Positions 22,628 through 35,421 are shown, counted from the stretch's first letter. The stretch: 64,000 bases of DNA from Yersinia bercovieri ATCC 43970 (GCF_013282745.1 NZ_CP054044.1:3720001-3784000); one strand, 5' to 3'. A program made the numbers and translations. Notes: a model not told the origin generated them from the letters alone.

Positions 22628-22675
22628 TATTAAGTCGTTACAGCGCAAAGCGCGGTGTCGCGGCAGTAAAATCAA

Positions 22676-22738
22676 ACGGCAATTGAAGCAAGTCTGGTGT
22701 CTTACCCCAGTATTTGTGATTCGATTGCCGTTTTTTTT
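22676..22738 (+). terminator. Terminator after the first tRNA-Ser
   Basis: Arms ACGGCAAT (22676-22683) and ATTGCCGT (22724-22731) with a long loop, followed by eight T on the plus strand. Confidence 0.6.
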
Positions 22739-22855
22739 ATCTCTTTTTGGCTCGCCAGCTAACACCTAATATTGGCGTTGGGTCAGGTGATTTGCCTGCG
22801 ATTCATCCTATCTGGGTGCAGAATAACCAGATGAATGGCAACGGATAAATACTAC

Positions 22856-22884
22856 TTGACCATCAAGCCACCTATCCCTATAGT
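22856..22884 (+). promoter_or_regulatory. Promoter of the second tRNA-Ser gene
   Basis: TTGACC-N17-TATAGT, then a GC-rich discriminator (ACCGCCCCG). It is independent of the first gene's promoter. Confidence 0.75.
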
Positions 22885-22919
22885 ACCGCCCCGTTGCAGT
22901 GCATAGCGCGGCAACTTAC

Positions 22920-23009
22920 GGTGAGGTGTCTGAGTGGCTGAAGGAGCACGCCTGGAAAGTGTGTATACGCGTAAGTGTATCGAGGGTTCGAACCCCTCTC
23001 TCACCGCCA
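22920..23009 (+). tRNA. tRNA-Ser (GGA), second copy
   Basis: A 90-nt near-identical copy of the upstream tRNA-Ser. I found two differences, a C-to-T change in the variable arm (GCGTA to GTGTA) and one at acceptor position 66 (CCTCACC to TCTCACC). Both turn G-C pairs into G-U pairs, so the fold is kept. CCA is encoded. Confidence 0.97.
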
Positions 23010-23020
23010 TATTCGAGCGA

Positions 23021-23047
23021 AAGGCTCTGACGAAAGTCAGGGCCTTT
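23021..23047 (+). terminator. Terminator after the second tRNA-Ser
   Basis: Stem AAGGCTCTGA...TCAGGGCCTT with a short loop (one G-U pair), followed by a T-run. Confidence 0.8.
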
Positions 23048-23077
23048 TTCTTTGGTACTCACCTCATTCCCCTACCG

Positions 23078-24196
23078 CTATGATCTGCGGCGACGCCCTT
23101 CTCTATTGATACGGTCCCCCAGAGGGGAGAATGGCATTAATCGGCTGTAAACCACCTGATTACGACCCTGATTTTTCGCTTGATAAAGCGCTTCGTCAGT
23201 CATTTTTATTGCTTTTAGCATCGACATGCCCGGCAAATAAAGCGAAGCACCAATTGAAATTGTGGCCTCTATTTTTCGGCCATCAGACAATTCCACATCT
23301 AAATTCTCTACTCGCCGACGAATTCGCTCAGCAACCGCTTTGATGGCTTGCGGATCATGGCTATGTGTAATAACAATAAACTCCTCACCGCCAAAGCGAC
23401 CAACGAAATCCTCATCCCGAATGGTTGAGGTTAATAACTTCCCGACTTCAGTCAGCAGCAGATCACCGCCATCATGGCCATAGGTGTCATTCACCGATTT
23501 AAAGTGGTCAAGATCCAGAATCATTAATCCGCAGGCCAATCGGCTGCTATGGATAGCATTCAGCCGATAATCAACACTGGCCCGGTTATTTAATTGGGTT
23601 AATTTGTCGATATTAGCCCGATTTTTCATCGCAAAATAGGCGTAAATATGGCGCTCTTTAAAATTCAATGCGTGGTAGCAAATAGCTAAACAGAAGGCAG
23701 AAATCAGTTGATACACCACAATTTGAGTCCAGAGCAGTTCATTCGGAACAAATAGAACAGCGACGATTATGCGATAAATGGCAATTGAGATAATTGTGGT
23801 GTAAAAAATGCGATTACTCTTTTTCTCCCATACTTTGGCGAGTAAAAGTGGAATAAACATTATTGTTATTAATGCATTATCTAGTGTAAACCACCCGGTA
23901 AAAAAATAATTTATCACCAATGCCGTTAAGCCACTCAGCCAACCACCATAAAAAGTAACCAAAACGATTGGGATCAATTCAAAACTGTAAAAAAATGAAC
24001 CGGAAATAATCCACTGATCTTGATTGAGGTAGAGCGAAACCAGCCCCGCCACCAGACCGAATACAACACGTTTCCAGACATCCCCATGATAGGAGAAGGC
24101 ACTATTTTTACTTAAAGCAAAATAACTAATAGAGAGGGTCGCATAAGTGACACAAGCATCCCGATATAGCGTTGACAGAGATTCTAATTCACTCAT
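23078..24196 (-). CDS. Membrane-anchored diguanylate cyclase
   Basis: A 372-residue protein. The first 180 residues hold several hydrophobic helices, resembling the 5TM receptor-type sensing domains found in histidine kinases. A GGDEF domain follows (about 195-355). The active-site motif is GGEEF at 269-273, which is catalytically competent. The allosteric inhibition site RDED (RxxD, 260-263) is intact, so product inhibition by cyclic di-GMP is expected. The metal-binding DLDHFKSVND is present. There is no EAL domain. It is not HmsT by length or N-terminus. The signal sensed is unknown. It is convergent with the tRNA genes. Confidence 0.9.
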   Translation of the reverse strand: MSELESLSTLYRDACVTYATLSISYFALSKNSAFSYHGDVWKRVVFGLVAGLVSLYLNQDQWIISGSFFYSFELIPIVLVTFYGGWLSGLTALVINYFFTGWFTLDNALITIMFIPLLLAKVWEKKSNRIFYTTIISIAIYRIIVAVLFVPNELLWTQIVVYQLISAFCLAICYHALNFKERHIYAYFAMKNRANIDKLTQLNNRASVDYRLNAIHSSRLACGLMILDLDHFKSVNDTYGHDGGDLLLTEVGKLLTSTIRDEDFVGRFGGEEFIVITHSHDPQAIKAVAERIRRRVENLDVELSDGRKIEATISIGASLYLPGMSMLKAIKMTDEALYQAKNQGRNQVVYSRLMPFSPLGDRINREGRRRRS

Positions 24197-24756
24197 GGCG
24201 TAGCGTCAGTCCTTTGAATTTTCACTGTTGATTTTAACCAACATTGACGTGACCGATTTCCCATTAATGTTAAATTATAATTTAGACTGAAATTATTCAT
24301 CGGAATTCCTAAACATTGAGCATGGATAATGGCAATAGTTTCTAACCTAAATCTTAGCTGCGAAACAGGCTTTATTCCGGAATAATTTGATGATGAGTTT
24401 TGCCAATATCGCCAGGTAACAAGATATTGTTTAGCCTCATAACTCCTCCGCCTAATACGGTATCATCTTCTTCTTGCGGTTTAATATTCAGTTTCTGCTA
24501 TTTGGGGGTAAAAGAGATAGCTAGCGAGGATAATAGTCACTTTTCATTTATCCGGATGAGAAGTTCACCTACCGGCAATGTAACTGTTCACTTAATGCCC
24601 TTTTTAAAAGCGCGTCTTTTCTCAATTCCGACAGAGATTGATATACATCTAGATATTGGCCGCCTAATTGGCGTATCGTGTGTATCTGCTACTCGAGACG
24701 GACCCTTATTGGCCCGCCATTTATTTTGTCTTTTCTTTATTTGGTTTGCACCTTAG
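24197..24756. other. 560-bp AT-rich intergenic region between the cyclase and dauA
   Basis: Divergent promoter region for the two flanking genes. One open frame (24400-24756, plus) ends directly before the dauA ATG, but its translation has no recognisable domain and I saw no convincing ribosome site, so I do not call it a gene. No strong hairpin or tandem repeat was noticed. Confidence 0.5.
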
Positions 24757-26454
24757 ATGAAAACGCACGGAATTAACGGCATTAGGCCGTTCAGCGCGAT
24801 AATTGACGCTTGCTGGCGAGAAACCTATACACTTCAACGACTTGTTAAAGATATAATTGCCGGTGTCACTGTCGGTATTATTGCTATTCCGCTGGCGATG
24901 GCTTTGGCTATTGCCAGTGGCGTCCCGCCGCAATATGGCTTATATACCTCAGCGATTGCCGGTATTGTCATTGCGGTCAGTGGCGGCTCCCGTTATAGCG
25001 TATCCGGCCCGACGGCGGCCTTTGTTGTTATTCTCTATCCTGTGTCACAGCAGTTCGGTTTGGCCGGTTTATTACTGGCGACATTAATATCCGGCATATT
25101 TTTACTCTGCATGGGGCTGGGGCGACTTGGCCGCTTAATTGAATATATTCCGCTGTCAGTAACCTTGGGTTTCACCTCAGGGATTGGTATCACCATTGCC
25201 ACCATGCAAGTGAAGGATTTTTTTGGCTTGCACCTAACCGAAGTGCCGGAAAATTATGTCGGCAAAGTTGGCGCACTGGCGCAAGCGCTGCCAACCATCA
25301 ACTTCAGTGATACCTTAATTGCTACTGTTACGCTGCTGGTATTGATTCTCTGGCCCCGGTTAAAATTAAAGTTACCGGGTCACTTACCTGCGCTTGTTGC
25401 CGGCACTGCTGTGATGGGTCTGTTATCACTGTTTGATCATCAGGTCGCGACTATTGGTTCACGATTTGGCTATTTGCTGGCCGATGGCACTCAGGGCCAT
25501 GGCATTCCCCCCATCCTGCCACAATTTGTCTTGCCCTGGCATCTTCCTGCCGCCAATGGGCAGGATTTTGTCTTGAACTGGGCGACACTTTCCGCCTTGC
25601 TGCCGGCCGCTTTTTCGATGGCAATGTTGGGGGCGATTGAGTCACTATTATGTGCGGTGGTGCTTGATGGAATGACTGGGCAAAAGCATCACTCAAACAG
25701 TGAGTTAGTGGGTCAGGGATTGGGAAATATGATTGCGCCATTCTTTGGTGGGATCACCGCCACAGCGGCTATTGCCCGCTCTGCGGCAAATGTCCGCGCC
25801 GGTGCCACCTCACCCGTGTCAGCCATTGTCCATGCCCTGCTGGTGCTGCTGGCCTTACTGGTGCTGGCCCCGATGCTCTCTTATCTCCCTTTGGCTGCGA
25901 TGGCCTCGCTGCTGCTGATTGTGGCCTGGAACATGAGTGAGGCACATAAAGTTGTTGATCTGCTGCGCCGAGGGCCAAAAGACGACATTATCGTGATGTT
26001 GCTGTGCATGAGTCTGACCGTGTTATTCGACATGGTGATTGCTATCACGGTCGGTATTGTGTTGGCCTCACTGCTGTTTATGCGGCGCATTGCGCGAATG
26101 ACGCGGTTGAGTGAAATACCGGCGGCGGTTGATGAGAAAACATTAATCTTACGGGTGAACGGGCCACTGTTCTTCGCAGCGGCTGAGCGGATATTTAACG
26201 AGTTGCGGGGCCGGAGTGAGCATTACCAGACCATTATTCTGCAATGGGATGCGGTGCCGGTTTTGGATGCCGGTGGCTTAAATGCGTTTCTGCGCTTCAC
26301 TGAGGCCCTGAGCAATGAGCAGCAGCTCATCATCACCGATATCCCTTTCCAGCCACTGAAGACGCTAGCAAGAGCCAGAGTGCAGCCTATTGAGGGCAAG
26401 CTGAGTTTCTACGGCACCCTGCCGGAAGCGCTGGAAGCGCTATATTCAAAATAG
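24757..26454 (+). CDS. dauA: SulP-family anion transporter DauA (C4-dicarboxylate transporter)
   Basis: SLC26/SulP transporter of 565 residues (559 in E. coli, where DauA carries succinate and other C4-dicarboxylates at acid pH). The membrane domain (about 30-430) starts [28 protein letters not shown] and contains [12 protein letters not shown] cytoplasmic STAS domain occupies about 450-560 ([28 protein letters not shown]). In E. coli dauA is next to prs and ychH. Here it is separate and faces kdsA, at the other end of the hemA-prs block. Confidence 0.92.
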   Translation: MKTHGINGIRPFSAIIDACWRETYTLQRLVKDIIAGVTVGIIAIPLAMALAIASGVPPQYGLYTSAIAGIVIAVSGGSRYSVSGPTAAFVVILYPVSQQFGLAGLLLATLISGIFLLCMGLGRLGRLIEYIPLSVTLGFTSGIGITIATMQVKDFFGLHLTEVPENYVGKVGALAQALPTINFSDTLIATVTLLVLILWPRLKLKLPGHLPALVAGTAVMGLLSLFDHQVATIGSRFGYLLADGTQGHGIPPILPQFVLPWHLPAANGQDFVLNWATLSALLPAAFSMAMLGAIESLLCAVVLDGMTGQKHHSNSELVGQGLGNMIAPFFGGITATAAIARSAANVRAGATSPVSAIVHALLVLLALLVLAPMLSYLPLAAMASLLLIVAWNMSEAHKVVDLLRRGPKDDIIVMLLCMSLTVLFDMVIAITVGIVLASLLFMRRIARMTRLSEIPAAVDEKTLILRVNGPLFFAAAERIFNELRGRSEHYQTIILQWDAVPVLDAGGLNAFLRFTEALSNEQQLIITDIPFQPLKTLARARVQPIEGKLSFYGTLPEALEALYSK

Positions 26455-26470
26455 CGGTTACCGCGCTCAA

Positions 26471-26497
26471 AAAAGGCAGCCTCAATAGCTGCCTTTT
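26471..26497. terminator. Bidirectional terminator between dauA and kdsA
   Basis: Stem AAAAGGCAGC/GCTGCCTTTT with a 7-base loop between convergent genes. Confidence 0.85.
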
Positions 26498-26545
26498 CAA
26501 TCATTCGACTTATAGCGCAATACTCAACATCAGTGATGCCAGATA

Positions 26546-27430
<885 letters not shown>

Positions 27431-27517
27431 TTAATTACAGCAGGTTATCTCTACCGCCAAGGGCGGTAAATGCTGGCTGTTATCTAGCCGCTGCGACACC
27501 CCCACTGTCGAAAAAAA

Positions 27518-28327
27518 TCAGTGCAATGTTACCCGCTGTTGCTCAATGGAGTGGATCTGCATTTTTATCATTTCAGCGATCGGGTCTTCCGGGCACTGTT
27601 CGACAAAATAGCTTAAATCAGAGATAGCGATGTGATTGCAATCCAACTGGGCATAGATCAGGCCACGGTCACGAATCTCATAGGGATCATCGGGGTCAAA
27701 TGCCAATACCGCTTCACTGGCACGTAATGCCAGCTCCATCTGCTTCTCTTCCATTAATGCGGCTTTCAGCGTATCGAGCATTTTGCGGACAATAATGGTA
27801 TTTTCCGCCTCTTCTAAATCTTCATCTTCCAATTCGGCACTTAACCCTAAATTACCTTTGATCCACACTTCCAGCATATGCTCGTTCAGTGTTTCGCCGT
27901 TTAGCGGGTTAATTAGCCACATCTCTTCGTCCAGCCAATCAGCACGAAGGATTAATTGAGTTGGAAAGATAACTGGCATTAAAGGCAAATCCAGTTGATG
28001 GGCGATATAGAGGAAAATCACCCCCAGCGACACCGGCGTTCCCTGGCGCTTATCCAGGACTTTATCCAGCCAAATAGCATCGGAGAGGCGGTAAACGCCA
28101 CCTGCGCCGCCAAATTTCCACTGGCGGTAAAACAGATCGATAAGCACTTCTAATTGCTGATCCTGATTGAGATCGGCAGGCATAGCCGCCCGCGCATCAT
28201 CGACCAGCTGTTGCAGTTGGTTGCGTACTTCAGCCAGTGGAAAATCGTGTCGAATCTCCTGGGTAACCAGTAACACCCCATCACACAGGGACGCGTTGTT
28301 AAATTCGAAATCAGCAATACTACTCAT
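27518..28327 (-). CDS. sirB1: SirB1 family protein (transglutaminase-like plus TPR)
   Basis: A 269-residue protein. The N-terminal part (about 30-170) is a transglutaminase-like domain (GTPVSLGVIFLYIAHQLDLPL). The C-terminal part (about 185-260) is TPR-like (ALRASEAVLAFDPDDPYEIRDRGLIYAQLD). It is the YchA/SirB1 homologue. The function is not established beyond an old Salmonella invasion-regulation link. The start overlaps the sirB2 stop by 4 bases. Confidence 0.92.
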   Translation of the reverse strand: MSSIADFEFNNASLCDGVLLVTQEIRHDFPLAEVRNQLQQLVDDARAAMPADLNQDQQLEVLIDLFYRQWKFGGAGGVYRLSDAIWLDKVLDKRQGTPVSLGVIFLYIAHQLDLPLMPVIFPTQLILRADWLDEEMWLINPLNGETLNEHMLEVWIKGNLGLSAELEDEDLEEAENTIIVRKMLDTLKAALMEEKQMELALRASEAVLAFDPDDPYEIRDRGLIYAQLDCNHIAISDLSYFVEQCPEDPIAEMIKMQIHSIEQQRVTLH

Positions 28328-28725
28328 AAATATCCCATCAGCAGTGGTAACTTAGTTGTTGCCAGTTTGGCAATCAAATAGAGGCAACCCAATGCGAGTA
28401 TAAAGGCAAGCCAGCGACGACTCTGGCTGCGAGTTCGCTTACCTAATGCAACATAGCCAAGCAGGATATAGATAATAACGCCAAATAGCTTTTCAGTCAG
28501 CCATGTTCCTTGCGGACTGAAAGGATAAAAACCGGTTATAAAGATCAGTATAATGCCACTGCCAAACAGCAGCGTATCATTGATATGCGGCGTTATTTTC
28601 ACCCAGCGTTTGTCCATCATAGCTGAACCGCGACATTTCCAGAAGAAACGTAATACAAACAGCGTAATGCTGATGACCACGGTGAGTAAATGCAAATACT
28701 TCATGGCGAGATAATCGACCCACAT
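28324..28725 (-). CDS. sirB2: SirB2-family membrane protein (YchQ)
   Basis: A 133-residue integral membrane protein with four hydrophobic segments (about 7-27, 48-68, 78-98 and 107-125). It has the family start MWVDYLAMKYLHLL and the motif RWVKITPHINDTLLFGSGI. Function unknown. It is coupled to sirB1 by overlapping stop and start and lies 27 bp downstream of prmC. Confidence 0.92.
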   Translation of the reverse strand: MWVDYLAMKYLHLLTVVISITLFVLRFFWKCRGSAMMDKRWVKITPHINDTLLFGSGIILIFITGFYPFSPQGTWLTEKLFGVIIYILLGYVALGKRTRSQSRRWLAFILALGCLYLIAKLATTKLPLLMGYL

Positions 28726-28752
28726 GACTGTTGCTTCCTTATTTTATTCTGC

Positions 28753-29586
28753 TTAATGACACGCCCATTGCCCCAAAGTAACACGATCATTATTACCATA
28801 ATCTTTATGGGTAATTACAGCACTAAAACCCGCTTTTTTAAGGTGTTTTTGTACCGCCTGCGCCTGCTGCCAGCCATGCTCTAACACTAACCAGCCGCCC
28901 TGCTCCAGATAATCCGGGGCCTGACGAATAATGTCAGCCAAGTCAGCCATTCCTTCAGCCGCTGCGACTAACGCGCTCTGCGGTTCATAGCGGACATCCC
29001 CTTCACTAAGATGGGGGTCATTGGCATCGATATAGGGAGGATTACTGGCGATCAGCGTGAATTTACCATCTAGTGATTGAAACCAGCTGCTTTGCAGAAA
29101 ATCGACATTCTCTAGCGCGAGTTTCTCGGCGTTATGCCGTGCCAGCGCAACAGCATCGGCTTTAATGTCCACGCCAACCACCGCGCAATCTGGCCGCTCG
29201 CTGGCTAAGGCCAGGGCGATAGCACCAGTACCGGTGCCCAGATCCAGAATGCGGCAAGGGGTGGAGGGCAGAAGCGCCAACGCCTGCTCGACCAGGCATT
29301 CAGTATCTGGCCGTGGGATCAGTGTGGCGGGGGAAACACTCAGTGGTAGCGACCAGAACTCTCGTTCACCAACCAAATAGGCAATCGGCTCGCCCTGCTC
29401 ACGGCGGGCGGCCAGTGGCTCTAACGCCGCTAGCTGCTCGGGAGTCAATTGGCTTTCACCGAAAGCCAATAAATAGGTACGCGCTCGCCCGGTCACCCAG
29501 CTCAACAGAATCTCAGCATCGCGCTTCGGGCTATCACTTTGGCTAAAACGGGCCGCCGCTAACGACAGCCACTGCTGATAATCCAT
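28753..29586 (-). CDS. prmC: Release factor glutamine methyltransferase PrmC
   Basis: Methylates the Gln of the GGQ motif in RF1 and RF2. It is 277 residues, the E. coli length. The SAM site is ILDLGTGTGAIALALA. The substrate-Gln motif NPPY is in LIASNPPYIDAND. It overlaps the stop of its substrate gene prfA by 1 base. Confidence 0.96.
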   Translation of the reverse strand: MDYQQWLSLAAARFSQSDSPKRDAEILLSWVTGRARTYLLAFGESQLTPEQLAALEPLAARREQGEPIAYLVGEREFWSLPLSVSPATLIPRPDTECLVEQALALLPSTPCRILDLGTGTGAIALALASERPDCAVVGVDIKADAVALARHNAEKLALENVDFLQSSWFQSLDGKFTLIASNPPYIDANDPHLSEGDVRYEPQSALVAAAEGMADLADIIRQAPDYLEQGGWLVLEHGWQQAQAVQKHLKKAGFSAVITHKDYGNNDRVTLGQWACH

Positions 29587-30668
29587 TAATCTTGCTCAGA
29601 TAATGCGGAGAGTTGGTCAGCCTGATACTCCTGCACAATCGGCTGGATCAACATATCCAGTTTACCTTCCATCACTTCATCCAGCCGGTACAGCGTCAGG
29701 TTGATACGATGATCAGTCACGCGCCCCTGCGGGAAGTTATAGGTGCGGTTGCGATCGGAGCGGTCGCCCGTGCCGAGCAAGTTGCGGCGCTCGGAAGCCT
29801 CCGCCAGTTGGCGCTTTTGCATTTCGGCAGCACGAATACGTGCGCCCAATACGGACATCGCCTTAGCTTTGTTTTTGTGTTGCGAACGCTCATCCTGACA
29901 CTCCACCACCAGCCCCGTAGGAATGTGGGTAATACGGATTGCCGAGTCGGTGGTGTTAACGTGCTGACCACCCGCCCCTGAAGAGCGGAAAGTATCAATA
30001 CGCAGATCACCGGCGTTGATTTCCGGCATTTCAGCTTCAGGAATAGCGGGCATCACGGCAACAGTACAGGCCGAGGTATGAATGCGCCCCTGTGATTCAG
30101 TCTCAGGTACACGTTGCACCCGGTGACCGCCTGATTCGAATTTCAGCTGCCCAAAGGCCCCCTCGCCAGAGACTTTAGCAATCACCTCTTTATAACCGCC
30201 ATGCTCACCTTCACTGGCGCTCATAATCTCAACTTTCCAGCGACGGGCTTCGGCATAACGGCTGTACATACGGAACATATCACCGGCAAAGATAGCGGCT
30301 TCGTCGCCCCCCGTCCCCGCGCGGATCTCGAGAAAACAGTCGCGCTCATCATCAGGGTCTTTCGGCAGCAGCAACAGTTGCAACTGCTGTTCCAGCTCTT
30401 CGCTGCGCGCTTTGGCCTCTTTCAGCTCTTCCTGTGCCATCTCACGCATTTCGAGATCGTCCAGCATCATTTCTGCCGCTTCAATATCCTCCTGCGCACT
30501 GCGCCACTCTTTAAAACAGCGAGTGACATCAGTCAGTTGCGCATATTCTCGTGATAACGCGCGAAAACGGTCTTGATCGGCAATGACGCTGGCATCACCA
30601 AGATAAGCCAACACTTCTTCGTGGCGCTCTTGTAATGCTTCCAGTTTGGCAACAATAGAAGACTTCAT
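29586..30668 (-). CDS. prfA: Peptide chain release factor 1
   Basis: Recognises UAA and UAG stop codons. It has 360 residues, the E. coli length. The GGQ motif, which triggers peptide release, sits in [15 protein letters not shown]. It lies between hemA and prmC in the conserved operon. Confidence 0.97.
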   Translation of the reverse strand: MKSSIVAKLEALQERHEEVLAYLGDASVIADQDRFRALSREYAQLTDVTRCFKEWRSAQEDIEAAEMMLDDLEMREMAQEELKEAKARSEELEQQLQLLLLPKDPDDERDCFLEIRAGTGGDEAAIFAGDMFRMYSRYAEARRWKVEIMSASEGEHGGYKEVIAKVSGEGAFGQLKFESGGHRVQRVPETESQGRIHTSACTVAVMPAIPEAEMPEINAGDLRIDTFRSSGAGGQHVNTTDSAIRITHIPTGLVVECQDERSQHKNKAKAMSVLGARIRAAEMQKRQLAEASERRNLLGTGDRSDRNRTYNFPQGRVTDHRINLTLYRLDEVMEGKLDMLIQPIVQEYQADQLSALSEQD

Positions 30669-30699
30669 CCGTGGTTTTAAACCCTGTAATTAGAGGAAA

Positions 30700-31962
30700 C
30701 TAGTGCTGATCCAGCCCAAGGCTGTCGCGTAATAATTGCAACCGCTCCATATCGCCATCGCTGGCGGCTTGCTGGAGGGATTTGGTGGGCGCATGAATCA
30801 AGCGGTTAGTTAGCTTGTAGGCCAGTTCATTCACCACCTGCTCGACATTAGCACCCTGCTCAATGGCAGCTAAAGCTTTAGCGGTCATCTCGCTGCGCAC
30901 CTGTTCGGCCTGAGAGCGGTAATCACGAATGGTTTCAACCGCCCCCTGCGCACGCAACCAGGTCATAAAATTCATACTTTCCTGCTGCACTATCGACTCA
31001 GCCTGAACCGCGGCGGCCTGACGTTGCGCCATATTGTGCTGAATAATCGCTTGTAAATCATCAACACTGTACAGATAGGCATTAGAGAGTTTGCCAACTT
31101 CCGGCTCGATATCGCGCGGCACCGCAATATCCACAAACAGCATTGGCTGATTGCGGCGGCTTTTCAGCGCGCGCTCCACCATCCCTTTACCAATAATTGG
31201 CAGCGGGCTGGCGGTAGAACTAATAATGATGTCAGCATCAGCCAGACGGGCGTCAATTTCTGGCAAGGTAATGACTTCAGCGCCCACTTCCGTCGCCAGT
31301 GCTTGTGCTCGCTCACGGGTACGGTTGGCGATAATCATATGTTTGACTTGATGCTCACGGAGATGGCGAGCCACCAGCTCAATGGTTTCACCCGCGCCGA
31401 CCAGCAATACATTCAGCTCAGACAGAGATTCAAATATCTGCCGCGCCAACGTACAGGCGGCAAAAGCCACCGAAACCGCGCTGGCACCAATTTCAGTTTC
31501 AGTCCGAACCCGCTTAGCCACCGAGAAGGATTTCTGGAACAAACGCTCCAACTCGCCAGATAGCGATTGGCCGCGCTGAGACTCAGCAAAGGCTTTTTTC
31601 ACCTGCCCCAGAATTTGTGGCTCCCCTAATACCAGAGAGTCCAAGCCACTTGCGACGCGCATCAAGTGGCTGACCGCGTCATTACCATGGTGCCAGTAGA
31701 GGCTTTTTTTCACTTCGTCCGGGCTGAGCTTATGATAGCTACACAGCCAGGCGATAAGTTGTTCGTGCAGATTTTCTTGTTGCTCGACGCTGAGGTAAAG
31801 CTCGGTTCGGTTGCAGGTAGACAATACGACACCGCCCTGCACCAACGGCTGTTGGAGCAAGCTAGCAAGTGCCTGATCGATCGATTCCGGTGAAAATGTC
31901 ACCCGTTCACGTAACGATACAGGAGCGGTTTTGTGGTTAATGCCTAATGCAAGCAGAGTCAT
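30700..31962 (-). CDS. hemA: Glutamyl-tRNA reductase
   Basis: First committed enzyme of C5 tetrapyrrole synthesis. It reduces Glu-tRNA to glutamate-1-semialdehyde with NADPH. It has 420 residues (418 in E. coli). The catalytic nucleophile is Cys50 in LSTCNRTEL. The NADPH site is [17 protein letters not shown], with ANRTRERA. The start [14 protein letters not shown] matches the family; in-frame upstream codons (to 32016) are not family-like. It is divergent from lolB, as in E. coli. Confidence 0.97.
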   Translation of the reverse strand: MTLLALGINHKTAPVSLRERVTFSPESIDQALASLLQQPLVQGGVVLSTCNRTELYLSVEQQENLHEQLIAWLCSYHKLSPDEVKKSLYWHHGNDAVSHLMRVASGLDSLVLGEPQILGQVKKAFAESQRGQSLSGELERLFQKSFSVAKRVRTETEIGASAVSVAFAACTLARQIFESLSELNVLLVGAGETIELVARHLREHQVKHMIIANRTRERAQALATEVGAEVITLPEIDARLADADIIISSTASPLPIIGKGMVERALKSRRNQPMLFVDIAVPRDIEPEVGKLSNAYLYSVDDLQAIIQHNMAQRQAAAVQAESIVQQESMNFMTWLRAQGAVETIRDYRSQAEQVRSEMTAKALAAIEQGANVEQVVNELAYKLTNRLIHAPTKSLQQAASDGDMERLQLLRDSLGLDQH

Positions 31963-32284
31963 GGGAACGGCTTCGAGTAATACTGATGTTAGTATGGATT
32001 CTCGTCTGAACCGCATTCTACTTGATGCGCGAGATCAATAAAAGGCGCAGTGCATCATCCTAAGTATTATCCCAAATTATGCTCAGAATTTGATTATATG
32101 CTGTACAAAATCGAACAAGATATTGACGCTCCGCCGTTAGGCCGTTAGCGTGAGCAGCAATATTGCCTGTTTACAGCGCATCAACAGGATTTGCTTTACA
32201 CTATATTGCCCAATGAGAAACATAGTGCTCCATCAGAAATGTGCCGCCAGTGCAAACCCGGCGGCCGATAGGATTTATACCCAT

Positions 32285-32908
32285 ATGCCGCAGCGCAAAA
32301 TCAGTTTTTATCGCTTACTTCCTTTAGCTACTCTGCTGCTGGCAGCCTGTAGCACCACGCCGCCGACAGGCCCTGCGACCAGCCCGACATCGCCACAATG
32401 GCGTCAGCATGAACAACAACTACAGCAACTCAGCCAATTCCAGACCCGTGGCGCTTTCGCTTATATCTCTGAAAAACAAAAAGTCTATGCCCGCTTCTTC
32501 TGGCAACAAACCGCGCCAGAGCGTTATCGCCTGCTGCTGACCAATCCGTTAGGTAGCACTGAGTTAGAGTTGGTGGTACAGCCGGGTGTAACTCAGTTGA
32601 CCGATAATCAGGGCAAACGCTACGTCAGTGACAATCCGCAAGAGATGATTCAGAAATTGACCGGCATGGCTATTCCATTGGATAGCCTGCGTCAATGGAT
32701 TCTCGGCTTGCCTGGGGAGACTACCGATTTCACACTCGACGATAAGTATCGCCTGAAACAGCTGACTTACACCCAGGCGGGGGTGACCTGGACGGTGGAT
32801 TATCAGGAGTACAATACGCAGGTGACACCAGCACTGCCTAGCCGTATGGAACTGAGCCAAGGTGGGCAACGTATCAAACTGAAAATGGATAACTGGACTG
32901 TCAAATAA
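32285..32908 (+). CDS. lolB: Outer-membrane lipoprotein receptor LolB
   Basis: Accepts lipoproteins from LolA and inserts them in the outer membrane. It has 207 residues, the E. coli length. The signal peptide ends in lipobox LAAC (Cys22). The start [15 protein letters not shown] at 32285 was chosen for family length. The frame is open 45 codons further upstream, back into the hemA-lolB promoter gap. It lies 1 bp before ispE, so the two should be co-transcribed. Confidence 0.95.
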   Translation: MPQRKISFYRLLPLATLLLAACSTTPPTGPATSPTSPQWRQHEQQLQQLSQFQTRGAFAYISEKQKVYARFFWQQTAPERYRLLLTNPLGSTELELVVQPGVTQLTDNQGKRYVSDNPQEMIQKLTGMAIPLDSLRQWILGLPGETTDFTLDDKYRLKQLTYTQAGVTWTVDYQEYNTQVTPALPSRMELSQGGQRIKLKMDNWTVK

Positions 32909-32909
32909 C

Positions 32910-33791
32910 ATGGTTAGCGCAAACCAACATCGGTGGCCGTCACCGGCAAAACTGAATCTATTTCTTTATATCACCGGGCAACGCGCCGATGGCTATCATC
33001 AATTACAAACACTGTTTCAGTTTCTCGATTATGGCGACGAACTGACGATTGTGCCGCGCGATGACGACCAAATTCGCCTATTGACGCCGATAGCGGGTGT
33101 GGAAAACGAGCAGAACTTGATAGTCCGAGCCGCAAGATTGCTACAAAAACAGCCCCGCGCGACCAAAACAGCACGGGGGGCGGATATCAGTATTGATAAA
33201 CGTCTGCCGATGGGGGGCGGTTTGGGGGGCGGTTCTTCCAATGCCGCAACCGTGCTAGTCGCGCTCAATACCCTGTGGCAATGTGGCTTATCTGATGAAG
33301 AGTTAGCCACTATTGGGCTGACATTAGGTGCCGATGTCCCGGTATTTGTACGCGGACATGCCGCCTTTGCCGAGGGCATTGGCGAAAAATTGCAGCCAGC
33401 AACACCTGCGGAGAAGTGGTATTTGGTGGCGCACCCCGGTGTAAGCATCCCAACACCCATTATTTTTTCCGATCCTGAATTAAAAAGAAATACGCCAGTT
33501 CGCCCGCTGGCGGCGCTTTTAAGCACTCCTTACGCAAATGATTGCGAACCGATCGCAAGAAAACGTTTTCGCGAGGTTGAACAGGCTCTTTCATGGCTGT
33601 TAGAATACGCACCGTCACGCCTTACCGGAACAGGTGCTTGTGTGTTTGCAGAATTCGACACTGAGTCATCAGCCCGGCAGGTGTTAAGTATTGCCCCGGA
33701 GTGGTTGCACGGTTTTGTCGCTCGTGGTGTGAATGTTTCGCCACTGCATGGTTTCCGCTCTGGGAAATTTGAAAGTTGTGAGCGCAGATAA
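32910..33791 (+). CDS. ispE: 4-diphosphocytidyl-2-C-methyl-D-erythritol kinase
   Basis: GHMP kinase of the MEP isoprenoid pathway. It has 293 residues (283 in E. coli). The ATP-binding glycine loop is [15 protein letters not shown]. The N-terminal [19 protein letters not shown] is the substrate-site signature. The C-terminal [13 protein letters not shown] is the third GHMP motif. It is followed by a 293-bp leader before prs. Confidence 0.95.
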   Translation: MVSANQHRWPSPAKLNLFLYITGQRADGYHQLQTLFQFLDYGDELTIVPRDDDQIRLLTPIAGVENEQNLIVRAARLLQKQPRATKTARGADISIDKRLPMGGGLGGGSSNAATVLVALNTLWQCGLSDEELATIGLTLGADVPVFVRGHAAFAEGIGEKLQPATPAEKWYLVAHPGVSIPTPIIFSDPELKRNTPVRPLAALLSTPYANDCEPIARKRFREVEQALSWLLEYAPSRLTGTGACVFAEFDTESSARQVLSIAPEWLHGFVARGVNVSPLHGFRSGKFESCERR

Positions 33792-34042
33792 CGATTTACA
33801 GCGTTATGTAAGGTCGAAGTCATGGCCCCACTGACCTTGGGTTCTGAAAATACCTGTCTCACTTGATTGAAAGCCGGTTCATAATGCTGTTTGTACCGGA
33901 TAGATTTCATAATGTAGAAGAGCGGCACGCGAGAGCAGCTGGCTCATCTGCAACTTGAATGATGATGGTTATCACTGTGTTTTGGCTTTAAATACCCGTA
34001 TGTATATTGCAATCAGTATGAATAGTCGCCCCTGATTACTGA

Positions 34043-35032
<990 letters not shown>

Positions 35033-35180
35033 TCACTATCGGGCTATGAACATTTCTGCGGTGCTGTTTGGCCGCAGTTGGCCGTTAGGCTATTACTGTG
35101 ATGAGCCGCTTAGCGGGCATTGCGTGGGATGTTTGTCACTCGTTGATATAATGCAATAACTGAACTGATGCAGATAAAGA

Positions 35181-35214
35181 AAAACCCGTTGAAGCAGATG
35201 CGACAACGGGTTTT
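35181..35214. terminator. Terminator after prs
   Basis: Stem AAAACCCGTTG/CAACGGGTTTT with a 12-base loop and T-runs on both strands, 150 bp after the prs stop. Confidence 0.85.
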
Positions 35215-35220
35215 CTACTC

Positions 35221-35265
35221 TTGATCAATATTTCCTTGATCAATGTTTCCTTGACCAATGGATTT
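35221..35265. repeat. Three tandem 15-bp repeats after prs
   Basis: TTGATCAATATTTCC, TTGATCAATGTTTCC and a diverged TTGACCAATGGATTT in direct tandem. Small minisatellite-like array in the prs-ychH gap (35033-35421), which otherwise holds only the terminator. Confidence 0.75.
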
Positions 35266-35421
35266 TTGAGCCGTCATTTACCCCTCCTGCACATCAGCTC
35301 AATGAAAAACTGAGCAGACAGGTTTCAATTTGCTACTGCAATATTGGCTACGTTACCTATAGGGTCGTAACTCAATAACTGATAGCTGTTTTATAACCGC
35401 TAGCCATTTTATAGCCAGTGG

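Noticed and set aside
22538..23009. Two tRNA-Ser genes as attachment sites bounding an integrated element
   Set aside because: Only 292 bp separate them, with a promoter and terminator and no integrase. Gene order around them is the normal chromosomal one.
24400..24756. Open frame of 118 codons ending just before the dauA start
   Set aside because: No recognisable domain, no convincing ribosome site, and it fills a divergent promoter region. Position alone is not enough to call a gene.
35221..35265. Three 15-bp direct repeats as a possible CRISPR array
   Set aside because: The repeats are contiguous without spacers, too short, and no cas gene is near.
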